Source of the DNA: Cladorrhinum sp. PSN259
Lineage: Eukaryota; Ascomycota; Sordariomycetes; Sordariales; Podosporaceae
Length of the DNA: 64,000 bases
Direction: 5' to 3'
Assembly: GCA_033725935.1 (NCBI GenBank)
Contig: MU867099.1
Location: 5,981-69,980, forward strand
The first letter of the stretch is position 1; the number at the start of each line of letters is the position of its first letter. The notes under the pieces are model-generated. The model was given only the letters and a program-made list of their open reading frames with translations, searched no databases and was not told where the DNA came from. A program made the translations under genes and the position numbers. Of this stretch, positions 34,972 through 45,189 are shown piece after piece.

Positions 34972-37900
34972 ATCCCTTACCAGGTGGTCTTGGGAACATG
35001 GCCGGCCTAGCTCTACTTTCCTTCTCCGTCTAGACGTTTACAAGGCAGGCACCAATGCTTGAATCAACTGAGAAGCTAAGAGTTCATCTGTCTTTCGAGG
35101 CCCGGAGTAGAGTTTCCACCCCGCATAACTCCATCGTTCCTATGAAAGCTCCGTCATCCCTTGCATTCGTAGATTCCAATGCGCTCCACCGTCTCGTTCC
35201 CGAGTTGAATTATAATTCCTAAAAACGGGTGGGCCAGAACTGGCAAGGCGAGGAAACTGGACTTTAGGGCATAAATACCGAAAAGCAGAGATACGAAGAT
35301 GGATATCACATCTCTCGGTCACCACCGTACCATCTTTCCTTCCGTATAGCCCTCTGACATTCATCTGACAAAACAGCATTATCAGGGTGACAGGGCCTCG
35401 GATAAGCATTTTGATGCAGCAGTCTTTCCGGGATGCTTTTCTTAATCCATCCTGCGCTCTATCAACCCATGTTGCTGATCAAGCAATCATCTTTAGGGCT
35501 CTCTCTCATCCCATCATCAATGGCTTCTTCGATGAAGGTTCCGTTGCATTGAGGTCTGTGCGTCCTTCAATCAGGTGCAGAACTATTATTGGCAGCTGCG
35601 GATAAACGAGCCCTGTTTATATGGCAAGCTCGCTTCCGAAACACTGCAGTTGTAATATAAAGTCTAACAGCCACACCAGCATGCCGGCGTGTGGGTTGAA
35701 CCATGTCTTCAAACCCATGACGGACGACAGGAAATAATATCCCGGTTCGACTGCCGAGACCGGCCGGGAAGCCTTCGCCTTGTACCCGAAGCGATGCATG
35801 TCAAATATGCATCTAGTCGACGGACCCAGCCAGTGGGAAGCGTCGCCGAAGTGGGACGCCGTTTGATGTCTCGCCTTATCCATTTTGGTTCACTCGCAGG
35901 GAGTCTTTGGCTCCGTGTGAGCGCTGAAGCTTTTTCATGGGCGCCAAACGCCCCCAGGACGACCGCATCATCTAACGCTAGGGTTCGCAAGCTAACTGTG
36001 TTTCAATCGACAAGGCCCGATCATCGGCAACCAAGCTGTCGAGTTTGCCTTTTCTATGCAACCCCGCCAAATCGAGCTTGGAGCTTGGAGCTTGGGCCAA
36101 ATCCGGTCAGAAACCTGGTGGATACGACACGGTTAATAGGGTGATCGACGACAGGATTATGAAAAGAGTAATCGGCCTCCATGTCAATGGCTCAGCGGAA
36201 CACATTGTGTGTCGAGGCCTTCTTGGCAGGATGATGCCAATATCATAGCCGAAGGCGCTCGACAGAAACCACTCTGTTGCGGCACTTGCCATCGCCGCTG
36301 TCGAGATGTAGCGAGCTGTCTATGCCTGTTATCACATGACAACAGCAAACATGTGGAGTCGGGGCTGGGCGGCCAACCCGTCGTTTTTCTCTCCTGCTTC
36401 GTCTGCTGCAATTGCAAACACTTTTTTGTCGAGATCGACTGTTGGGATTGACTTCTGGATCGCCCACGAGCAGCTCTGCGAGGTTGTATCCGGTGTAGTA
36501 GAAGACACGTGGGCAACGCAATGCTCGAGCGCAGAACAACTTTACCACATGCACAACGGGCTGTGAAGGTTCCCAAGCAACCCAAACCAAACTGGAAACT
36601 TCCCAGCAGTGGGCATGCTGCAGTTTCAAGTTCTGTCTATGTTGAACCCCTCGATGTAAATGCTCTGGAGTTTCGCATCTCGTTGGGATAATCAACCATG
36701 TTTCATGCTGATATCCACTTTCCCTGTACGGGCGATGTTCCTGCGCCTAGTCGATCCTAGTCCGGGGGGATCTCCAACGGGAATTCAACACAAAGGACGA
36801 AGCACATCTCTCGTGCCTTGTATTACAATTTCAACTCCTTGATTATCGATTGAACCAGGCCAGGGACTCCACGTTACTAGTGGTCCTGTTTTGCTGCATC
36901 TTTGTGGTCTCATGTCCTCTGGACAGATAGCAGGGGTTGTCTTGGCTACTGGGATCAGTGTTTATCGATTCTACCATAGTAGAGCAAAGGCCGACTGCAG
37001 TGGTCCACAGGACTGTGCTACCAAGGCAAACAGGGGCATTTCGGCCCCGTTTCCAGCTCCCGCTCATCGAGCTCCCACTCGTGGTTCAATCTTTCTTGAT
37101 GGGGACCGGGAACTGGAGTCCCTAGACCCTTCACACCTTGCCGACTGAAAGAAGGGATGTTGCTGCATAATTAAGTCGCATATTTGCCAATGCCGGCAAA
37201 ATCGTTAGCAATGCCCTAAGAATATCGCCATCTGTTAACACCGCAAGGGTCTGAATGGAGAACAAGAACTGGGGTGAAAACCTGGGTCACAATTCTCTAC
37301 TACCCACGGTACCCAGATCATATACAGCTGGGAAAGGCAAGAAGTGTGATGAGTTCGGAATCACAGGGAAACAGGGATGACGAAAACCAAGACAGTTTGC
37401 CATAAAAATTGACAGCCACTGAAAACCAGGACTCAATACCGAGCTAGCACACAGTTGCAACACGAGCAGGGGCCAGCAGTCACAATGGAGTGGGGTCTGG
37501 TAGTCCTCTGATCTTGAGATGTTGACCTGGAACAAAATCAAGGATCTCTCACCCGCCGACCAATTTCCATCAAGGAGACTCTTGGTATCGAAGGCGAGGG
37601 AGGTATTCGTATCATTCCAGAGCTTTTCTGTGGCAGGTCTCAGCCTCTGCCTTTTGCCCATGCGACAAACAAGGCCTAGCCCCCAAACTCATGATGGGGG
37701 TTGTGGGTGTTTTTGGGTATGTTTGATGCTTGTCTCCGTACTGGCATCATCATGCCTGTCGAAACATTTGATCGGGCCAAGCAATGAAAGCCTGCGCGGG
37801 AGCGACCGAGGTCGGCTGGGATGGGGAAAGATCCAGCTTGTATTCATGTACGGGTCCCTTTCCCCAGGATTAAGACAGTGAGTGGCCTATAAGATGGGTA

Positions 37901-38513
37901 ACATCAGCCTCTCAGAGGTTCTGACCCCTTCTTGCCTGCTTGCTCATGCTGCTGGCACCCCCCTTTGAGTGCCAACTTCCCACCAACCAACTGGAACCGC
38001 CGACGGGACTCTGTCTTTCTTGGAGAACCCTTGACCCTTACCACATAATACAGCTTCGCTAACACCCCACCGTTCCCTGACCAGTCTCGGTCCTTGACTG
38101 TACCATCCTTTTGCAAGGTCCTCGCTTGGAGCAGAGGCAGCGATTTGATCAAAAGGAGACCGTTCTTCCCCGGCTGAAGTCGTCGAGCCAGTTGCCTCGC
38201 GACATCTCCGGACCTTGGACCGGATAAGAAGAAGTCTTCCACCCATCTTTGGACAGCTACCACACCCCCCTCCTCCCTCACGCATATTGTCCAAGGCAGA
38301 CCCAGCAGCAGTGCTAGCCTAGAGCACCCCGCTTTCATTCGAAGCAACATACTCATCTCGCTCGCCCCTTGCGAGTTCCTGTTCTGCACTTCAGGACTCC
38401 CGACTCCGAAAACTTTTTCGTATCTCTACTTTCCTCTCGAGCCAAACACTTGTCGTCTTTGACGTTATAACCTTGACCTTCAGTGGAAAAGATTGAATCT
38501 GAAAGCAGTCAAC
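34972..38513. other. Gene-free stretch, 3.5 kb
   Basis: I examined both strands and found no family-like coding segment. The longest open frames (35689-36144 +, 37904-38389 -, 37519-37881 +) are random-looking. Notable small features: a threefold GCTTGGA-type direct repeat near 36068-36089 and a G+C-rich imperfect hairpin at about 35740-35769. The last part, from roughly 37900, is CT/CA-rich and probably holds the promoter and leader of the RRM gene. Confidence 0.5.
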
Positions 38514-39452
38514 ATGTCCAAGTTATTTATTGGGTAAGACTTGAACAAGAACGAAACAGACCAATGAACTGTGTCTTCTACCCCAGCACCCACCCCCGTA
38601 CCACCTCCCCCACCAAAAATGGCTGGCCACTGACCAAGCTACAGCGGCCTCGCATGGCACACCGAGGAGGGCACTTTGAGACAGAAGTTTGAAGAATTTG
38701 GAGTGGTTGAAGAAGCGGTATGTGTGATTCCGCTTGCATTTAGCTGATCCCTTCGCCCCTGAAAGAAGCTTCCTTCCCCATCGATGGCCGCCATGCTCAA
38801 CATGGGACGGCCTCGGTATTGATGGCCCAGAGAGTAAGAGGCAAATTCTGACTCTGTCGCGTCATTTTCCAGGTGGTCGTCAAGGATCGCGACACAGGTC
38901 GTAGCCGTGGGTTCGGCTTCGTCAGGTATACCAATGAGGATGATGCCCAGAAAGCCATCTCTGCCATGAACAACATTGAGTAAGTCCAGTCCTGTTGCTA
39001 TGTCTTTAATTTGGCTTCAGGAACAGTGACTAACAACTCAGGTTCGACGGACGGACAATCCGAGTCGACAAGGCCTCTGACACTGGTCCCAGAGGCGGCG
39101 GTCGAGGAGGCCCCGGAGGATATAATCGTGGTCCAAGCCAATGGGCACCCTCTGCTTCCCCGATGCAGGGTATTGCCTATGGCGCGCCGCAGCAAGGATA
39201 TGCGATGCCACCGAATCCCTACGCTCAGCCATACGGCCGTGGTGGATATCCGCACCCGGCGCCGACAGGATACGCTCCACCACCTCCTCAGCAGCGTAAG
39301 ATATACTTACCTTGACATAAAAAGAAAACCATGGAAAAACCTGTGACTAACAAGGCTCATCTTCAGCATGGTATGGATATGACCCGTCCCAGCAAGGACA
39401 GCCGCTTCCTCAGCAGCACCAGCCGCCGACCCAGGGTCCTGGCGGATACTAA
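38514..39452 (+). CDS. Glycine-rich RRM RNA-binding protein
   Basis: Predicted 179-residue protein in five exons: 38514-38533, 38645-38717, 38873-38979, 39042-39295 and 39367-39452. Residues 2-78 form one RRM: RNP2 LFIGGL (4-9) and RNP1 RGFGFVRY (43-50), followed by FDGRTIRVDKAS. The rest is a Gly/Arg/Pro/Tyr/Gln-rich tail (RGGGRGGPGGYNRG, ending PGGY) of the kind that drives condensation. It belongs to the class of cold-inducible or glycine-rich RNA-binding proteins (GRP, CIRBP, RBM3). The role in RNA chaperoning or stress response is inferred from that class. The first exon is only 20 nt, and the RNP2 motif is split by intron 1. No single open frame covers the RRM. All junction phases agree. 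Confidence 0.93.
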
Positions 39453-40327
39453 GGCCTTTTCCATCCCGCTTTGGCCTTGTGCTCCAAAGGGCGACGATAA
39501 GAAAAGGGAAACAGCATATCGCCGCAGTCGAGTACCCGCTGTACGATCAGGCACCGTCTCTGCAAAGATACCCCGTTGTCGCTGTGCGCATTTCTTTTAT
39601 TTCTTTCCTTCAAGTTTGCACAAAGGCTAAATGGCAACCTGGCCATCGCCCGCCTCATTTGTGAACCTGACCCCATCAGGCTCTGTTATTTTTTCCCTAG
39701 AGAACTTTCTGTAGGGAAACTAATTAGGCTCAGATGGGCGTTTTTCTATGTCATTTCCTGTTTGTTGTTTTGCTTTCTTTTGTTGACGCTGCATCTTTTT
39801 CGAGTTTTGCATTTATCTGGTCTCTTTCGAAAGGGAAGAAAAGTACTGTTGAACTTTGTAATCTGTTGTTGATTTAATCATCTCTCTTGCTCTTCTTTTT
39901 GGCTTTTCAATTTCGTTGTTTATGTACGCTGAGGACGGGAAGATGATTAGGCTTGCTGAAGGGGTGTTGGATGTTCCTCGGGGTTGTAGGCAGTGGGGGA
40001 GTTATGCCGGACTGGAGGTCCCTATTTCTCGAAATTTCAATGTCACCGTATGTCCTTGTCCTTCTTCGCTTTCTGCTCAATCTATGCCGAATGGCCCGCG
40101 GCATAGATTTAGGGGACCATGTGTGGTCTATCATAAAATTGGTCCAATAGGGTGCGGGCGAGTGTGTGGAAATAGGAAAAAGGAGGGTCGGTTCAAGGGG
40201 GAAATAAACGAGAGGAAAGTCTGGCCGGCAAACCCATCATTGATTGTCTTTGGAAAATGGGTAAGGGAGAAAGACTAGTAGCCGTGTCTTTTCTGGTTTT
40301 TTCTGCTTCTTTTGGTCGCTTACTTCA
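39453..40327. other. Convergent 3' spacer
   Basis: Lies between the 3' ends of the RRM gene (+) and the ChaC gene (-). T-rich, no coding signal beyond short random open frames. Confidence 0.6.
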
Positions 40328-41839
40328 TCATGAAGCTTTCTCTGTCTCTTCCTGCTCGTCTACACTGCTGACTTTCTTGAAGTCGTGATGATGCTCATAA
40401 AGAGATGACTCTTCGTGATCCGGGCTGACGACAGGAGATTGCGCACGCAGGATTTGGTTGTCAGCCTGGATCTTCCCTTCCTCCCGAGCAGCCACAGCGC
40501 GGACGCGATTAGACAGATCTGTGACGTGCTCGTCACCGCTCTCTGGGCTTAGAAGGTCGAGTGCTTTCTCGAGTCCCCAGAGGTAATCACGATTCAGCCC
40601 GCTCGGCCCCTCGCTCCGATAGATGTGCTCGGCGAGCTCTTGTGGATCTTGAGGCCCCACAAACTGCTCGTTGTCGGGAGTACCGATGTAGACTAAGGTC
40701 TTGATGGGTCCCTGCTCACCGCGGGAGTCATGACGCAACAAGGACGGGTCGACATCAGGGGCTGGATGAAAGGGGGTGCAGTGGATGGTATAGCCATTGA
40801 TCTCACGGATGTCGAGATACTCCTTGACCTCGGCAACGCGGTCGGGGATGATTCGGTAGGCGACACCCCAGACTTTGTCGGGGGCGGAATCGTGGTGGTC
40901 GGTCAGTTGTTCCCAAAAGGAACGGTCTATGAGCGTCACGACGCGGCCGGGGGCTTCGGGGGTTCCTCTATGGTCTTCGCTGTTTGGTGGGGGGAAAGGG
41001 AAGAGTCAACAAACAACGACGCACAGAAGAATAAAAGAAAGATGGAGACGACGATAGAAATGGGCTGGAGGGAACCAATGGTGGGGGAATGGGAAGAAAT
41101 CGATCAGTCCTGGGGTGAGGCTGGTCGTCGTTCACCCGGGTCGACCCCTTTTTCCCGTCTTCAAAAATGACAACAAGAGCAAGAACCGGGACCGCAGTGG
41201 TTGAGTAGAGGTGTTTGGAGGCTGAGATAAATACCTTGCCTATACGATAGGTTAGTTATGGTGGGTGGTCCGGGCATGAGCGAGAAACGGTCCAAAAGTA
41301 GGCGAGGATAACCGGCAGAAGGTAAACGAACGGGTGTCACGGCAGAAACAAGAGGCGAGGCGAGTGTACATGTACTCGGTAAAGGAAGAAAGGAAGAAGG
41401 ACGACTTACTTGCCAAAATCTTCGCACATAGCCTGTCACCCAACCAGGTATTCTCCTATCTTGGCGGAAAAGGTTAGCTTCATCTTGGTTGACCCGTTCC
41501 AACGGCGATGCTGGGGCGAACCGTGGGATTGATGAGGAAGGTGGCAGAAGGGAGGGAGGCTCGGGTCGCTTTTGGTAGGGCGGACGGGCTCTGGGATGAG
41601 AGATAGATCTCCGATCCAGATCTTGGGGGTCAAGGTAGGCCTTTCGGTTTATTTACCTACCGAAGTGTGGCGGAGGTTTCCAAATTAAGCTTCTGAATCC
41701 AGTTCATCACAAATTCATCATTAGTAAGGCAGTTTCAAGAATGGGAATTCATCTCGCATGTTTTTCTGGTATCCCCTTACCCATAACCAAACAGCCAGAA
41801 CTCATCGTTCTCATCGGGAAGGCGGCTGTTGACCGACAT
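40328..41839 (-). CDS. ChaC-type gamma-glutamylcyclotransferase
   Basis: Predicted 265-residue enzyme on the minus strand in five exons: 41781-41839, 41661-41692, 41410-41459, 41235-41239 (5 nt) and 40328-40979. It has the substrate-loop motif FGYGSLIWKPP (GYGS at 18-21), the conserved DRRIPGWVTGYVRRFWQ, ASEDHRGTPEAPGRVVTL, and the likely catalytic Glu108 in EYLDIREINGY. ChaC enzymes degrade cytosolic glutathione to 5-oxoproline and Cys-Gly. The C-terminal part (about 190-265) is charged and Ser/Glu/His-rich, longer than in yeast or human homologues, and likely disordered. The conserved WQASEDHRG run is rebuilt exactly only if the 5-base exon GCAAG is included; without it the frame stops after three more codons. 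Four introns in the first 150 coding bases explain why only the 3' exon is visible as an open frame. Confidence 0.92.
41235..41239 (-). other. 5-nt microexon in the ChaC gene
   Basis: On the minus strand the bases GCAAG are flanked by ..CGTATAG and GTATTTAT, giving introns of 170 and 255 nt. They complete Ala48 and two bases of Ser49 in the conserved QASEDHRG run. Joining the neighbouring exons directly gives Arg-Arg-Pro-stop. Confidence 0.8.
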
Positions 41840-43330
41840 CTCGCCTATGAATGAGAGGGGATTTGATGCGCAAGAAACACAGAAAGATTGAGATTCCAGA
41901 AAAATCTAAAAATGGTGTGAATGTTGTTGTGTTACTAGTCAGCGGAATGTCGGATCACACAGCTCCAAGCTTCAACAAGAGGTTTGATGTCCTCGTTGGG
42001 GTTTAAGCGAAGGGTATGAGCACATGCTCACACTCCAGCAAGCACACCCACTTTGTTGTCTTGCGTTATCTGAGCCCAACAACGGTTCGGGAATTTGGGG
42101 ATTTAAAACGGCTTTTGAAAAGACACTTTATTACCTAAGAATACAGGGCTATTATTTAGGTGGGAACTGTGCATCTTCAGTGGATCTTCCCCCAGGATAC
42201 GGAATACAGTAGATGCCGATTCTTTTCTTTCTCGTTGCTCTTCCAACATTCATCCCACCCTCTTCAAAAACCTATCTTCGCAAAGCTGAGCCCAAAGGTC
42301 AGAATGTTTTGAAGTGTAACGTGATATCTCTCAGCTGAACATTGTTTCTCTCTCATACGGGCACACACGCGACACCTGTGAGCGAACTAAAACTGACTCA
42401 TGATTGCTTTTTTCTTTCTGCTCACCAACCGAGACATACAGAAGTGACGACACTTATCAAACTCGTCTGTGGTGCTGCTGAAACCCGGAATAGCTCCGAG
42501 GACGAACAAGTCGATGTTCACTCTCACAATCGCCCAATATTGGGCCATGGAAAAAGGACACTACTGCAGGGAAAGTTCTAGTGATGTGCCGCTGTGACGC
42601 ACAGGCCGCAGGAATCTGGATCAGATGCGTGGTTCACGAGGCGCGGTGGTGGGACAACATTTGCGGCCAACGGCGGTTTGATCCTTACGAGTGTAATTTC
42701 GAAGAGAACGTTACGGTAATTAGGTATGAAGCCTTCTTCGCAATGCTTCCTTTTAACGACGGGAGCGGGGGCTCGGAAGAAGATATCATTAAATTAAGGT
42801 TTCAGTTCCGATTGGAGTCTCCATTTGCATCCCGAGTCTGCTCTCCACTGCCATAGCCCTTTAGGTGCCTAGTAATCAAGCCGGAATCGGCACCAATGAA
42901 ACGTCACCGAGAAGGGCTTTTACCAGCGCCAAGGAGGCGGATTAGGAAAAGGGATTGTAAATGTATTGTTGAATAATACCAATTATTTCTTGCTCCGTAT
43001 GTATTTCCTTCGGGCAGCATTGCTGTGGAACAAGATATGGATAACGGAAATTAGTCTATGCTCTGAAAACCATTCTCATCTTCTTCAACTTCTTCACCTC
43101 TTCTGTCCAGTCACCTCTTTTTGTTGATAAGCAGCAGCAGAAGCAGCCCCGGTAAGACTGCGGCTGAGTCGACTCCTTCCTCCAGGTTGTTTAAAAAACG
43201 AAGTACTTAACTGGAACCCCTCGCGCGCGCACCAACCTTTGCGCAGCTCACTCCAGACTCCAAACCCTTGAAACCTGACACACTCAGGGACAGAAAATCC
43301 AGTCGCAAAACCAACATCTTCCTTAGAAAC
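41840..43330. other. Divergent promoter region, 1.5 kb, with a possible small ORF
   Basis: Lies between the starts of the ChaC gene (-) and the penta-EF-hand gene (+). A 90-codon plus-strand frame from the ATG at 42584 to 42856 (contains FDPYECNFEENVTVIRYEAF, five Cys) reads more like protein than most open frames here. It has no known relative and no further support. CT-rich tracts at 43075-43115 are promoter-like. Confidence 0.4.
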
Positions 43331-44614
43331 ATGGCGTACAACAGGTCATACAATCCGGACGAGCTTCCCAGGTGAGTTTGAACTGTGCGCAATGCAACCG
43401 CGCGCCGGCGCAAAGCAGCAAGCAGAAGCACCAAGAAGCAGCAGGGGAACCCCACCATCATCACCGACAACCAACTCGACCTCCAACCTTCCCACCATCC
43501 TCATACCACACATTTGCCACCACTTCTGCCTATTCTCAAGTTTCACTTGTTTGCTGACCACCGGTTCTTAACATTTCAGGTTTGCGGAGCCAGAGCAAGT
43601 GAGTATCTAGTGCTTTCCTGTCTACAACACATTGCTCTACAACAATCTACGTCGCTTTGACCCGGCGGAGTGTTTCAGAACTTCTTACACTTCACAAGAC
43701 ATTTTCTCGAAACCTAAAACTAATCAACCCCTTCCTACCTTGTCTAGAAAGGCCCAAAGTCTCCTCTGTCTGCCCAACACCCTACTCATTCCTCGTCTTC
43801 GGCATCGCGATACGAGAACAAGCCACCCCCGCCTCGTCCCCTCGAGCACAGGCCGACTTACGATTCCCGTTACGACTCTCAGCACGACAGGCTCTCTCCC
43901 AGACACACGGCTCCACCTCCTCCTGAACGGTACGGCATGAGTCCCCCGCCGACTGCTTCGTCCCAGCACAGGCCCGTCCAGCAGGCGCGGCCGCCCGCGA
44001 GTTCTAGGCCTCCTCCGAGCCCTGCTCCCCGTGATGGTGCTGCCGACCCGACTTTGTTGCCTCTCTTCCGAGCTGTGGACAAGGATGGTACGTCATCCTC
44101 CTCCTCCTTTCCCTATTCTCCCATACCTTGCTAACTTTGTACTCTCTCAGGAACCGGCCAACTATCAGAAAAAGAACTCTCAGCCGCGCTGGTAAACGGC
44201 GACTGGACAGCGTTTGACCCGCAAACAGTAAGAATGATGATTCGCATGTTCGACTCTGACCGGTCCGGTACTATTGGATTTGAAGAGTTCTGCGGGCTCT
44301 GGTCTTTCCTGGCTTCGTGGCGCACATTGTTTGACCGATTCGACGCGGACCGTTCTGGTAATATCTCGCTCGACGAATTCACCAATGCCCTGGTTGCTTT
44401 TAGGTATAGACTCAGCGACAGATTTGTGGAGATTCTGTTTAGGACCTACGATAAGAGGGGGGAAGGTGTGATGAGCTTTGATCTGTTCGTGCAAGCTTGT
44501 ATTAGCCTGAAGCGGATGACGGATGTGTTCAAGAAGTATGATGAGGATAGGGATGGGTATATCACATTGAGCTTTGAGGATTTCTTGACGGAGATTTTGA
44601 GGCAGATGAGGTAA
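43331..44614 (+). CDS. pef1: Penta-EF-hand calcium-binding protein (Pef1/ALG-2 type)
   Basis: Predicted 287-residue protein, exons 43331-43371, 43580-43598 (19 nt), 43748-44087 and 44151-44614. Residues 21-125 are Pro/Ser/Arg-rich and disordered; the rest is five EF-hands. Loops: DKDGTGQLSEKE (EF1), DSDRSGTIGFEE (EF2), DADRSGNISLDE (EF3), then DKRGEGVMSFDL and DEDRDGYITLSF, which lack the normal final Glu and are probably weak or structural. The Pro-rich N-terminus plus five hands is the PEF family plan (ALG-2, peflin, yeast Pef1), which bind calcium and ESCRT or COPII partners and dimerise through EF5. The first loop is split by intron 3 and the 19-nt second exon carries only FAEPEQ. All phases agree. 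Confidence 0.92.
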
Positions 44615-45189
44615 ATTTACTGAGGAATTAGGACGGGAGGAAGGAAGAGGGGAAAGGAAAGGAGATGTTGGCAAAGGTTAACTGAGTGGGTGAGTTCCTA
44701 TATAGAGGGGAGGAGGGAAGTGGGTGATTTTTTTGGGGATTTTTTTTGGGTTTTGGCGATGATTTTTGTTTTCAACATTGCATTCATGCAAGCCAATACC
44801 CATAATTCGACGGGGTAAATATGATTTGTTGATCTCCTCTTTATTCGCTTTGTCTTTGTTTTTGGAGGTTCAGGGACTTTGTTTGGTAACTTCTCCTCAT
44901 CCATCCGAGTTGTTAGACACATCATGATGATACGAGCAACAAGTTCAACAGAAAAGATATGGTACTCTGTTCATAAAGTATAAGTATTCTCCAAATGTAT
45001 TGAATTAATTTCACGTGAGCCAAATTGTTCTTATTATTGTTTTTGATTAAACATTAATTTGCTGTGTTGTTTACAATCACCCGTCTTTTCAGTCTAACCT
45101 ACTACCTAGACAATATTTCTTTTGATATCAAGCCAACCGCCGCCCCCCAAAAGAAAATAAATAATAATAATAATAATTCAAAACTCCTG
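44615..45189. other. Convergent 3' spacer
   Basis: Lies between the 3' ends of the EF-hand gene (+) and the metallo-beta-lactamase-like gene (-). T- and A-rich. An AAT trinucleotide tract at about 45159-45177 directly precedes the stop of the latter. No gene seen. Confidence 0.6.

Noticed and set aside
35740..35769. GC-rich imperfect hairpin with a B-box-like GGTTCGACT
   Set aside because: No A box at tRNA distance and no cloverleaf; taken as a chance inverted repeat.
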